64,000 nucleotides of DNA from G963923945 sp965199175. Its GTDB lineage: Bacteria > Pseudomonadota > Alphaproteobacteria > G963923945. How positions within the stretch are numbered: the stretch's first letter is position 1; the number at the start of each line of letters is the position of its first letter. Positions 17,724 through 25,762 of this stretch are shown here, in pieces. The DNA is taken from contig OZ240684.1 in assembly GCA_965199175.1 (NCBI GenBank), positions 186,001 to 250,000 of the forward strand. Direction: 5' to 3'. The notes under the pieces are model-generated. The model made no database searches and was not told the DNA's origin. It saw only the letters and a program-made list of their open reading frames with translations. The translations under genes and the position numbers were made by a program.

Positions 17724-18385
17724 ATGAAAACAGCTTTACTGAAATTCGTTTTGTACTCGCATTTCTTGTCCTTGTCGGACACATCTCTGCTTTAGCAAGT
17801 GCTGATGCCTTATATTGGTTTACAAGGTATTTTGACCCGGATTTTGCGGTCAAAGGTTTTTTCGCTATCAGTGGATTCCTGGTCACGAAAAGTTATGACT
17901 CAAGTAAAAATTTCAAGGCGTATTGTGAGAAGCGGATACGTCGCATAGATCCGGCTTGTTTTGTTTTATTGTTTGTTTGTCGGTTTGCTGACAACACCCT
18001 ATTCGGCGGTGCAATTTTTTACTGACTTTAAAACAGTACAATATTTTGCTGTCAATGCAGCTTTTCTCAATTTTTTACAGCCGGATTTGCCTGGATCACT
18101 CCATAACAATGCAATTCAGGCACTCAATGGTTCTTTATGGACGATTAAAGTCGAGTTGATGCTTTATTTTATCGTTCCCTTGCTTGTTGTTTTTTACGTA
18201 AAATTTGGAAAAATGATCACATATGGATGGGCACTCATTTGTGGGATCATTTGGTTTGTTTACTTTTCTGCTGTGTCCGATCACCCATTGGGAACGGCTC
18301 TGTCCCGTCAGTTTCCTGGGCAGTTACCGTTTTTCGTCCTTGGAAGTGTCCTGGGTTTTGTTCACTTTAAACCCTGGCAGTGCTG
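17724..18385 (+). pseudogene. Second acyltransferase-3 remnant, frameshifted and truncated
   Basis: Starts at an ATG (17724), shifts frame near 17731 into SFTEIRFVLAFLVLVGHISA ... VKGFFAISGFLVTKSYDS ... CEKRIRRIDPACFVLLFVC, and shifts again in the T-rich run near 17960-17980 to FVGLLTTPYSAVQFFTD ... NGSLWTIKVELMLYFIVP and FVLGSVLGFVHF. It covers the first ~215 residues of a smaller acyltransferase-3 family distinct from the upstream remnant (the NGSLWTIKVE motif is typical). Homology stops exactly where the inverted rplU copy begins (18386), so the 3' part was replaced by that duplication. Confidence 0.85.
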
Positions 18386-18741
18386 GCTGATTTTTTAACA
18401 GGCTTCTTTGGGGACGCCTTTTTTTCCGACGTTTCTGGCGTTTCTGTCTTCCCGGTCTTTGCTGTTTTCTCCGTCTGTGCTATTTTTTCTGGTGATCCGC
18501 CAGCAGCTTTTTGGCGGGCAGCCGTACCTCCCGTCGTAATATCAACAATCCTGAGCATGGTCAGACACTGACGATGACCGTATTTACGGCGATAGTTTTT
18601 GCGGCGTTTTTTCTTAAAAACAATGATCTTATCGGCCCAGGTCTGACCGGTAACTTCCGCCGTGACGCACGCCCCGGCAACCAGAGGAGAACCCAACGTC
18701 ACCGCCCCATCACCACCAAGAGCCAAAACATCCCCCAAAGT
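18386..18741 (-). repeat. Inverted partial duplicate of rplU
   Basis: The minus strand of 18386-18741 is nearly identical to the plus strand of 19056-19429 inside rplU. The copy reads TLGDVLALGGDGAVTLGSPL to KKASPKKPVKKSAS, one missense change is seen (TGQTWADK versus TGQTRADK), and there is one 18-bp deletion within the Lys/Thr repeat region. It lacks the L21 N-terminus, a start site and a proper end, so it is not a functional L21 gene, although an open frame on the minus strand spans 18367-18825. Its high identity suggests a recent event. Confidence 0.92.
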
Positions 18742-18818
18742 CTCAGAACCCGGTACACACACATTTTGTGAGTGGCATTTGCCTGTTGCTGGTTGGCAGT
18801 GGGAACAGCCCAAAGGCG

Positions 18819-18846
18819 TTGACACCTGTGTCTGTCCGGGTATAGT
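18819..18846 (+). promoter_or_regulatory. Putative sigma-70 promoter of rplU-rpmA
   Basis: TTGACA at 18819-18824 and TATAGT at 18841-18846, separated by 16 bp. It lies just downstream of the inverted rplU fragment and gives a leader of about 105 nt before rplU, long enough for leader control, though no structure was identified. Confidence 0.65.
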
Positions 18847-18956
18847 CCCGGCTCTCCGGTTGCCCTGAGTGAGCGTACGAAGCTGAGCCAGCTAAGTTCA
18901 TTCATTTCTTTGATTCATGAGATATTTTTGCGTTTGCTTATTTTAAGGATTGTCTG

Positions 18957-19538
18957 ATGTACGCGATTGTCCGCACTGGCGGGAAGCAATATAAAGTTTC
19001 CAAAGACGATGTGATTGCTGTGGAAAAGATGGCGGCTGATCCGGGCCAGTCGGTCACTTTGGGGGATGTTTTGGCTCTTGGTGGTGATGGGGCGGTGACG
19101 TTGGGTTCTCCTCTGGTTGCCGGGGCGTGCGTCACGGCGGAAGTTACCGGTCAGACCCGGGCCGATAAGATCATTGTTTTTAAGAAAAAACGCCGCAAAA
19201 ACTATCGCCGTAAATACGGTCATCGTCAGTGTCTGACCATGCTCAGGATTGTTGATATTACGACGGGAGGTACGGCTGCCCGCCAAAAAGCTGCTGGCGG
19301 ATCACCAGAAAAAATAGCACAGACCGTAAAAACAGCAAAGACGGAGAAAACAGCAAAGACCGGGAAGACAGAAACGCCAGAAACGTCGGAAAAAAAGGCG
19401 TCCCCAAAGAAGCCTGTTAAAAAATCAGCATCCCCGAAGAAACCTGCCAAACAATCAGCATCTCAGTCGGCTCAGGATTCCGGTGATACTTCTGTTGCAG
19501 CAAAAGCCACTCAAAAGACCGGGCCTGAGAAGGAGTAA
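18957..19538 (+). CDS. rplU: 50S ribosomal protein L21 with a long basic C-terminal extension
   Basis: 193 aa. Residues 1-103 are a normal L21 (MYAIVRTGGKQYKVSKDD, GSPLVAGACVTAEV, KIIVFKKKRRKNYRRKYGHR, QCLTMLRIVDI). The following ~90 residues are an extension unlike most bacterial L21: repeated EKTAKTGKTE, ASPKKPVKKS, ASPKKPAKQS units rich in Lys/Thr/Ser/Pro. Extensions of this type occur in some alphaproteobacteria; this one carries internal short repeats that differ in length from the inverted copy upstream, so it is slippage-prone. rpmA follows after 6 bp, the universal rplU-rpmA pair. L21 binds domain II of 23S rRNA. Confidence 0.96.
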   Translation: MYAIVRTGGKQYKVSKDDVIAVEKMAADPGQSVTLGDVLALGGDGAVTLGSPLVAGACVTAEVTGQTRADKIIVFKKKRRKNYRRKYGHRQCLTMLRIVDITTGGTAARQKAAGGSPEKIAQTVKTAKTEKTAKTGKTETPETSEKKASPKKPVKKSASPKKPAKQSASQSAQDSGDTSVAAKATQKTGPEKE

Positions 19539-19544
19539 TCACGT

Positions 19545-19805
19545 ATGGCGCATAAGAAATCCGGCGGCAGTTCCCAGAATGGTCGTGACACCATTGGTCG
19601 TCGCCTTGGGGTTAAAAAATTTGGTGGTGAGCGTGTGGTACCGGGTAATATTCTGGTCCGCCAGCGCGGGTGTCGGTTCCATCCCGGGGATAATGTCGGT
19701 ATGGGGCGTGACCATACCCTTTTTGCTCTGAAAGAGGGGTATGTTACCTTTCCCCGCAAGGCGGGAGGACGGGTTTTGGTTGCGGTGCAGCCATTGGCTG
19801 ACTGA
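19545..19805 (+). CDS. rpmA: 50S ribosomal protein L27
   Basis: 86 aa, standard length. MAHKKSGGSSQNGRDTIGRR is the canonical N-terminus that reaches toward the peptidyl transferase centre, and no N-terminal processing extension (as in Firmicutes) is present. Then LGVKKFGGERVVPGNILVRQ and GDNVGMGRDHTLFAL. Cotranscribed with rplU; obgE follows. Confidence 0.97.
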   Translation: MAHKKSGGSSQNGRDTIGRRLGVKKFGGERVVPGNILVRQRGCRFHPGDNVGMGRDHTLFALKEGYVTFPRKAGGRVLVAVQPLAD

Positions 19806-19891
19806 GTTCCTGCCTTTAGGCGTTGGCTTTTGGGGTATTTTCCCCTTTAATCTCCGTTGCGCGCGATCCGCATGATGATGCGCATAATGGG

Positions 19892-20911
19892 ATGAAATTT
19901 CTTGACAGAGCCAAAATTTACGTAAAATCCGGTGATGGTGGCAATGGTTGTGTCAGTTTTCGCCGTGAGAAATACGTTGAATTTGGTGGTCCCAATGGTG
20001 GCGATGGTGGACGTGGCGGCGATGTGATTGCTGAGGCTGCTGATAATCTGAACACATTGATTGATTACCGTTATCGCCAGCATTTTAAGGCCAGGCGTGG
20101 CGGAGGTGGTGCCGGCGGCAACCGCTATGGTGCGGCAGCAGAGCCGGTTGTGTTGAAAGTACCGGTTGGTACCCAGATCCTGGATGCGGAAGAATGTGAT
20201 CTGATTGCCGATCTCACACAGACCGGTCAGCAGGTGGTGCTGGCCAAAGGTGGTGCAGGTGGGCGTGGGAATACCCGTTTTAAGGGGTCGGTTAATCAGG
20301 CTCCCCGCTATGCTCAGACTGGCCGGCCCGGTGAGGAAAAATGGCTCTGGTTGCGGCTTAAACTGATTGCCGATATTGGCTTGATTGGTCTTCCCAATGC
20401 CGGAAAATCGACCTTATTGGCCTCTGTATCCCAGGCCCGTCCGAAGATTGCTGATTACCCGTTTACCACATTACATCCTCATTTGGGGGTGATCCGGCAT
20501 GGTGAGGATGGGGTGGTCATGGCTGATTTACCTGGTTTGGTTGCCGGAGCCAGCGATGGTATCGGGTTGGGGCACCGCTTTTTGGGTCATGCCGAGCGTT
20601 GTGGGGTTTTGTTGCATCTGATTGATATCACCCATGATGACATTGAACAGGCCTATGATACTGTACAAAATGAGCTTGCCAGCTATGGAGTTTCTCTGGC
20701 CGATAAACCGCAGATTGTTGCTTTGAACAAAATTGATGCCGTTGATGCCCGGACGACAGAGCATCGCCGGGCTCTTCTGGCCAGACGATGCGGGAGGGTT
20801 CATCTGTTATCCGGGGTTTCCGGGTCTGGTATAACCGAGGTCATGACAGAGGCAATGCGGATTGCACAAAGTGAGAAAAAAAATCTCAAAGTGACGGCAT
20901 GGACGCCATAA
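19892..20911 (+). CDS. obgE: Obg family GTPase, ribosome assembly factor
   Basis: 339 aa from the ATG at 19892 (MKFLDRAKIYVKSGDGGNG). The frame is open to 19823 but the N-terminal Obg fold begins here; the ribosome site is weak. The Obg domain has the glycine-rich arms (GGPNGGDGGRGGDV, RGGGGAGGNRYGA, GGAGGRGNTRFKGS). G domain: G1 GLPNAGKST, G2 DYPFTTLHP, G3 DLPGL, G4 NKID, G5 LSGVSGSG. It lacks the long OCT domain of some Gram-positive Obg proteins, and ends soon after the G domain, as in other Proteobacteria. It acts in late 50S assembly and stress signalling, in the usual rplU-rpmA-obgE order. Confidence 0.95.
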   Translation: MKFLDRAKIYVKSGDGGNGCVSFRREKYVEFGGPNGGDGGRGGDVIAEAADNLNTLIDYRYRQHFKARRGGGGAGGNRYGAAAEPVVLKVPVGTQILDAEECDLIADLTQTGQQVVLAKGGAGGRGNTRFKGSVNQAPRYAQTGRPGEEKWLWLRLKLIADIGLIGLPNAGKSTLLASVSQARPKIADYPFTTLHPHLGVIRHGEDGVVMADLPGLVAGASDGIGLGHRFLGHAERCGVLLHLIDITHDDIEQAYDTVQNELASYGVSLADKPQIVALNKIDAVDARTTEHRRALLARRCGRVHLLSGVSGSGITEVMTEAMRIAQSEKKNLKVTAWTP

Positions 20912-20947
20912 CCCGACGGCATGGAAACGATAAACCAAGGTAACGGC

Positions 20948-22162
20948 ATGGATGCCACCAATAAAGATATCACCAAATCGGCTGGAAAGAGTACCCCCAA
21001 AGAAACAGGCAGAGCCAAAGAGTCAGGCAGAGCCAAAGAGTCGGGTCGTCAAAGTCGTATGTTATGTGATGGACACAGGCTTGTTCTCAAGATCGGATCA
21101 TCTTTACTGGTCGGATCCGATGGCTGTCTTCGCCATGCATGGTTGCAGGCTTTGGCAAGTGATGTGGCGGCCTGTCGGGCCGCTGGTCAGGAGGTGGTTG
21201 TGGTGTCCTCAGGGGCGGTTGCTCTGGGGCGCCGGCATCTTGGTTTGCCATCTGGCCGGTTGCGGTTGGAAGAAAGTCAGGCTGCTGCGGCAGCCGGACA
21301 GGGTCTGTTGATCCAGGCGTATCAGAGTCTGTTTGCCGGTCATGGTATCCGGATTGGCCAGATTTTGTTGACCACCCGTGATACCGAAGGCCGCCGCAGC
21401 TATTTGAATCTGCGTGAGACCATGGAAACGCTTTTGTCATTTGGGGCGGTTCCGGTGGTTAATGAAAATGATTCGATGGCTACCGAAGAAATTCGTTTCG
21501 GTGATAATGATCGTTTGGCTGCGCGGGTTGCTCAGATGATTCAAGCCGATACGCTTATTTTATTTTCTGACGTCAAGGGTCTTTATACGGCTGACCCATC
21601 CCGGGATCCGGACGCTGTTCTGATTCCTGAGATTCATGAGATCACAGCTGAGATTGAGGCAATGGCTGGTTCGGCGCGACCAGGTGGTGGTTCCGGGGGG
21701 ATGGAGACGAAAGTGATGGCTGCTAAGATTGCTTTGGCAGCCGGGTGTCGGGTGGGGATTGCCTGTGGATATGCAGATCATGCTCTGGCGGCGATTGACC
21801 ATGATTTAGTGGGGACCTGGTTTTTTCCTGGTACTGCTCCGAAGAATGCGCATCTGGGCTGGATTGCGTCGACTCTGAACCCGGCTGGTTTTCTGGTGAT
21901 TGATGAGGGGGCGGTGCAGGCTTTGGGTGATGGTAAAAGTCTCTTGCCGCCGGGAGTCGTTGCGGTTGGGGGTTCTTTTGAGCGCGGTGATGTTGTCAAT
22001 ATCCGTGATCAGTCAGGGCGTATTCTTGGGCGTGGTCTGGTTGCTTATGATTGTGATGATGCCCGTCGTATTGCTGGCCATAAAACGGATGAAATTGAAA
22101 CCATTTTAGGATACTGTGGACGGGTATCAATGATCCATCGTAATGATCTGGCTCTGGATTGA
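20948..22162 (+). CDS. proB: Glutamate 5-kinase
   Basis: 404 aa from the ATG at 20948, which has AAGG seven bases upstream; an upstream in-frame ATG (20921) lacks one. It phosphorylates glutamate in the first step of proline synthesis. Amino-acid-kinase domain: HRLVLKIGSSLLV (Lys-binding start), VVVVSSGAVALGR, AAAGQGLLIQAYQSLF, VVNENDSMATEEIRFGDND, LILFSDVKGLYTADP, GSGGMETKVMAAKIA. A C-terminal PUA domain starts near HLGWIASTLNPAG and includes SLLPPGVVAVGGSFERGDVV. Odd feature: the ~35 residues before the kinase fold are low complexity with GRAKES twice, from an 18-bp tandem repeat at 21008-21043. Confidence 0.95.
   Translation: MDATNKDITKSAGKSTPKETGRAKESGRAKESGRQSRMLCDGHRLVLKIGSSLLVGSDGCLRHAWLQALASDVAACRAAGQEVVVVSSGAVALGRRHLGLPSGRLRLEESQAAAAAGQGLLIQAYQSLFAGHGIRIGQILLTTRDTEGRRSYLNLRETMETLLSFGAVPVVNENDSMATEEIRFGDNDRLAARVAQMIQADTLILFSDVKGLYTADPSRDPDAVLIPEIHEITAEIEAMAGSARPGGGSGGMETKVMAAKIALAAGCRVGIACGYADHALAAIDHDLVGTWFFPGTAPKNAHLGWIASTLNPAGFLVIDEGAVQALGDGKSLLPPGVVAVGGSFERGDVVNIRDQSGRILGRGLVAYDCDDARRIAGHKTDEIETILGYCGRVSMIHRNDLALD
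21008..21043 (+). repeat. 18-bp tandem repeat x2 in the proB 5' end
   Basis: Units ggcagagccaaagagtca (21008-21025) and the same with one change (21026-21043), encoding GRAKES twice, in frame. A related ACGGCATGGA(T/C)GCC sequence also recurs three times between 20892 and 20957 at the obgE-proB junction. Confidence 0.8.
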
Positions 22163-22332
22163 GAGTTGTTTTTCTTCAGGGTTGTTTTTCTTTACTGAGA
22201 TTGGTGCAGTCAGGGGCAGTTGATCATGGCGTTTGGTTGGTCATGATCGTGAGCTGATGGTCGTATTTGATATAAATCGTATTTGATATAACCTGTATCA
22301 TTTATCCGGGGTGATTGTTATGGGTGATTGTT

Positions 22333-23649
22333 ATGACAGTTTCTGAGGTTCCCGGTTTGTTGACCGATCATGCTTCTCAGGATGTTTCGCCTGACCATTG
22401 CGTGATTGAGGCTATGGAAGCGATGGGGCGGCGTGCGCGTTCTGCGGCCCGTGTTTTGGCGGTTGCGCAAACGGCGCAAAAAAATGATGCTCTGCACAAA
22501 GCTGCGGATTCTTTGCGTGATCAATCGGCTTTTATTCTCGAGGCCAATGCTGCTGATATGGCGGCGGCTCAACAGCGGGATTTGTCTTCGGCCATGTTGG
22601 ACCGGTTGCTGCTGGATCCACAGCGTGTTGAGGCGATGGCACGCGGACTTGAAGATGTGGCCGCACTGGATGATCCGGTTGGGGTGGTGATGTCAGAATG
22701 GACCCGGCCCAATGGTTTGCGCATTGCCCGGGTTCGGATTCCTCTGGGGGTTATCGGTATCATTTATGAATCGCGTCCCAATGTGACGGCTGATGCGGGG
22801 GGGTTATGTCTCAAATCCGGTAATGCGGCGATTTTGCGTGGCGGCAGTGAGAGTTTTCAATCATCGGCTCTTATTACCGGGTGTCTGCAATCGGGCTTAG
22901 AGGCGGCCGGGTTGCCGCGTGATGCTGTTCAGGCAGTTCCGACCCGGGAGCGGTCTGCGGTTGGCTCTATGCTCGCATTATCTGACTGGATTGATGTTTT
23001 GATTCCGCGTGGGGGGCGTTCTTTGATTGAGCGGGTTTCGCGCGAGAGTCGCATTCCGGTTTTGAAGCATCTTGATGGTATTTGTCATATTTATATTCAT
23101 GAGCGGGCAGACCCGGATCATGCCCGTGCGGTGACTGTGAATGCCAAGATGCGCCGTCCGGGAATTTGTGGTGCGGCTGAAACCTTATTGATTGACCGTG
23201 CTGCGGTATCTTTGCTGCCGGCTATTGTTGATGACTTAATCAAGGCAGGATGCGCCATGCGGGGTGATGCTGAAGCATGTGGGGTTGACTCCCGTCTTGT
23301 TCCGGCGACTAAAGAGGATTGGGATACCGAATATCTCGATGCGATTTTCTCGGTGCGGGTGGTTGAGGGTCCTGAGCAGGCGATTGCCCATATCAATCAT
23401 CATGGTTCCGGGCATACTGATTCGATTTTGACTGAAGATGCGGCGGTTGCGGAGATATTTTTGGCTGAGGTGGATAGCGCAATCGTTATGCATAACACCT
23501 CTACCCAGTTTGCTGACGGGGGTGAGTTTGGTATGGGGGCGGAGATTGGTATTTCGACTGGTCGCATTCATGCCCGTGGCCCGGTGGGGGCTGAACAGCT
23601 GACGATTTATAAATATCTCGTGCGCGGTCATGGGCAGATTCGTCCTTAA
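22333..23649 (+). CDS. proA: Glutamate-5-semialdehyde dehydrogenase (gamma-glutamyl phosphate reductase)
   Basis: 438 aa from the ATG at 22333; a GTG at 22324 is an alternative because a 13-bp duplication (gggtgattgttat) brings two similar starts close together. It reduces gamma-glutamyl phosphate with NADPH to the semialdehyde, which cyclises toward proline. Family marks: VIGIIYESRPNVTADAGGL, KSGNAAILRGGSES, VDVLIPRGGRSLIERV, the catalytic Cys in MRRPGICGAAETLL, and STQFADGGEFGMGAEIGIST near the end. It follows proB after 170 bp. proC is not in the window. Confidence 0.95.
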   Translation: MTVSEVPGLLTDHASQDVSPDHCVIEAMEAMGRRARSAARVLAVAQTAQKNDALHKAADSLRDQSAFILEANAADMAAAQQRDLSSAMLDRLLLDPQRVEAMARGLEDVAALDDPVGVVMSEWTRPNGLRIARVRIPLGVIGIIYESRPNVTADAGGLCLKSGNAAILRGGSESFQSSALITGCLQSGLEAAGLPRDAVQAVPTRERSAVGSMLALSDWIDVLIPRGGRSLIERVSRESRIPVLKHLDGICHIYIHERADPDHARAVTVNAKMRRPGICGAAETLLIDRAAVSLLPAIVDDLIKAGCAMRGDAEACGVDSRLVPATKEDWDTEYLDAIFSVRVVEGPEQAIAHINHHGSGHTDSILTEDAAVAEIFLAEVDSAIVMHNTSTQFADGGEFGMGAEIGISTGRIHARGPVGAEQLTIYKYLVRGHGQIRP

Positions 23650-23697
23650 GATTTCTCCGATCTGTTTTTCATGTATGTTTATTGCGTGTATTGGTGA

Positions 23698-24342
23698 ATG
23701 GCTGCCCTTTTGAGGCCGGTTCGGGTCAGTGCCAGACTGGCTGTATCGGGGCGGCGGATTGGTTTATTGGGTGGTTCGTTTAACCCGGCTCATGCCGGTC
23801 ATGTCCGGATCAGCTTGCTGGCTTTGTCGCGTCTGGGTCTTGATGAATTGTGGTGGCTGGTTTCGCCCCATAATCCGTTGAAGGCTTATGATGATCTGGC
23901 TGATTTTTCGGTGCGTTTTGCTGAGGCCAGGCATTGGGCACGTCATCGGCGCCTCCATGTGAGTGATCTGGAATACCGTAGCGGCAGTTCTTTTACCGCC
24001 GATACTCTGGCTATGATGCGGCAGCATTATCCGCATGCCCGTTTTGTATGGATCATGGGTGCGGATAACCTGGTGCAGATTCCCCGTTGGCGTGGTTGGA
24101 ACCGGATCTTTGAATCTGTTCCGGTTGCTGTTTTTGACCGACCTTCTTATTTTCTTCCGGCCTTGTTTGGCCAGGCTGCTACCCGGTATCGCCGGTGGCG
24201 ATTGCCGGCCCGGAAAGCCGGTATTCTGGCCACAATCAAGCCGCCGGCATGGGTTTTTCTTCATGATTGGCTGCATCCGGCTTCGGCTTCCTCTATCCGG
24301 GCCGACTGGGCCAATGACGGGAAGGGTTGGCAGAATGGTTGA
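23698..24342 (+). CDS. nadD: Nicotinate-nucleotide adenylyltransferase
   Basis: 214 aa. It adenylates nicotinate mononucleotide to deamido-NAD. Nucleotidyltransferase marks: GLLGGSFNPAHAGHV (the GxFxPxHxGH motif), WWLVSPHNPLK, WIMGADNLVQIPRWRGWNRI and the C-terminal SSIRADWAN (the ISSTxIR-type motif). nadD next to rsfS and rlmH is a conserved proteobacterial order. The start ATG has no strong ribosome site. Confidence 0.94.
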   Translation: MAALLRPVRVSARLAVSGRRIGLLGGSFNPAHAGHVRISLLALSRLGLDELWWLVSPHNPLKAYDDLADFSVRFAEARHWARHRRLHVSDLEYRSGSSFTADTLAMMRQHYPHARFVWIMGADNLVQIPRWRGWNRIFESVPVAVFDRPSYFLPALFGQAATRYRRWRLPARKAGILATIKPPAWVFLHDWLHPASASSIRADWANDGKGWQNG

Positions 24343-24408
24343 CGATGATCCGAAAAAGCGGCAGGTTTGAAAAAAGCCGAAACGTTCAACCTGTACCATT
24401 CTCTGGCA

Positions 24409-24474
24409 ACGTAATATCTTCTTAGACGTGACGTAATATCTTTTTAGACGTAACGTAATATTCCCTTAGACGTA
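24409..24474 (+). repeat. 22-bp tandem repeat x3 between nadD and rsfS
   Basis: Units at 24409, 24431 and 24453 (acgtaatatcttcttagacg...), with a truncated fourth (acgtgacatcgc) that supplies the GTG start of rsfS at 24477. The ribosome-binding region of rsfS is therefore made of the repeat. Confidence 0.85.
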
Positions 24475-24476
24475 AC

Positions 24477-24911
24477 GTGACATCGCTTAAATTGCCCCGA
24501 CCTCATCTTGAATATTCTGACGATCGCTCTGATGCGGATGCTTTATTATCCGTTATCAAGCGCGTTTTGGAGGATCAGAAAGTCCTTGATCCGGTGGTGA
24601 TTGATCTGGTTGGTCGTTCTCATTTTGCTGATTATATGTATGTTGCCTCGGGGCGTTCTTCGCGTCATGTTGCTGCGATGGCTGGAAATCTGCTGCGCGC
24701 CCTGAAGAAGAGCGGATATGATCGTCTGCCGGTGGAAGGATTGCCTCAGGGGGATTGGGTCTTGATTGATGCCGGAGATGTGGTTGTTCACTTGTTCCGG
24801 CCGGAAGTGCGGGCTTTTTATAAGCTCGAAAAAATCTGGGGTGCTGATGCGCCGGTTGAGCCCGCCAGCCCGGTTGACTCTCTTGTATCGGTTGAACAAA
24901 GTCCTTCCTGA
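24477..24911 (+). CDS. rsfS: Ribosome silencing factor RsfS (Iojap family)
   Basis: 144 aa with a GTG start. RsfS binds L14 and blocks 30S-50S joining in starvation. Family core: IKRVLEDQKVLDPVVIDLVG, FADYMYVASGRSSRHVAAMA, GLPQGDWVLIDAGDVVVHLF and RPEVRAFYKLEKIWGAD. The N-terminal ~15 and C-terminal ~25 residues are variable. No Shine-Dalgarno is seen; the sequence upstream is a tandem repeat. Other starts inside the conserved domain are not possible, so GTG is kept. Confidence 0.92.
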   Translation: MTSLKLPRPHLEYSDDRSDADALLSVIKRVLEDQKVLDPVVIDLVGRSHFADYMYVASGRSSRHVAAMAGNLLRALKKSGYDRLPVEGLPQGDWVLIDAGDVVVHLFRPEVRAFYKLEKIWGADAPVEPASPVDSLVSVEQSPS

Positions 24912-25007
24912 AGCGGTTTCCATTGATCATATGACTGGGTCGAGGGAATTTTCACCGGGAAAAAGGCTGGGGAGTAACACAATGGTGGCCATCAATATGC
25001 GACCAGG

Positions 25008-25745
25008 ATGGTACTCTGGTTGGTGGGTGTGACGATCTGGTTGATTTTGGCCTGGGGTGGTTTTGCGACCGCTGTTGCCGCGATTCTTTTTTTGGTTTTT
25101 CCGGAAATTGATTTGGCGGTGGCGTCTCTTTTCGTTGTTGCCGGTGATGAGTACCGGGTCTTTCTGCTCCAGCATCGCGGGTGGGTGACCTGGCTCCGTG
25201 AGGGGTTGCAGAACCTCTTCCGGCTTGGTTGTGTGGCTCTTGTGGTATCTTTGGGTGCCAATATTCTTCGGGGCTGGAATCTTTTGGGTCTTGATTCACG
25301 GCGGGCCTCTTATCTTATTATATGTTTTGCATTGGGGCCTGGTTTACTGGTCAATTATATTCTCAAGAATCATTGGGGGCGGGCCCGTCCTGCTCAGATC
25401 ACGGCGTTTGGGGGTGAGCAGGAATTCACCCCGGCTTTGGTTATTGCTGATCAGTGTGAGCGTAATTGTTCCTTTGTTTCCGGGGAGGCAGCGATGGGTT
25501 TTTCCATTTTGGCCATCGCTCTTCTGGTATCATCCCGTTACCGTCATCTCTGTATCTGGGCTTCTCTGGGGCTTGGGTGTTTTATTGGGTTTTTACGCAT
25601 TGGGGCAGGCGGACATTTTTTGAGTGATGTTGTCTTTGCTGGTTTATGGGTATCGCTTTTGGTTGTGGTTTTGCATCATGTCATGATTGGTCGTTATGCT
25701 CTTTCCGGTCAGCATGGGTCTGAAAACAACAGAGCACAGACATAA
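25008..25745 (+). CDS. PAP2-family membrane phosphatase with a variant signature
   Basis: 245 aa, about six hydrophobic segments. PAP2 motifs: KNHWGRARPAQI (KxxxxxxRP), CSFVSGEAAMGF in place of the usual PSGH, and RIGAGGHFLSDVVFAG (the RxxxxxHxxxD part). The motif-2 His, which normally protonates the leaving group, is replaced by Glu (VSGE). This VSGE version occurs in a subgroup of alphaproteobacterial PAP2 proteins related to lipid A phosphatases, so it may be active on lipid phosphates, but that is inference. It interrupts the common rsfS-rlmH pair. The start at 25008 has only a weak AGG upstream. Confidence 0.85.
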   Translation: MVLWLVGVTIWLILAWGGFATAVAAILFLVFPEIDLAVASLFVVAGDEYRVFLLQHRGWVTWLREGLQNLFRLGCVALVVSLGANILRGWNLLGLDSRRASYLIICFALGPGLLVNYILKNHWGRARPAQITAFGGEQEFTPALVIADQCERNCSFVSGEAAMGFSILAIALLVSSRYRHLCIWASLGLGCFIGFLRIGAGGHFLSDVVFAGLWVSLLVVVLHHVMIGRYALSGQHGSENNRAQT

Positions 25746-25762
25746 GCGGTGAGAATCCGGAG

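Noticed and set aside
18367..18825. Second L21 gene on the minus strand
   Set aside because: It is a partial duplicate without the L21 N-terminus or a natural start; the first ~30 residues come from unrelated spacer DNA.
16581..18956. Genomic island or insertion sequence
   Set aside because: No transposase, integrase, terminal inverted repeats or target duplication found; only gene remnants and the rplU duplication.
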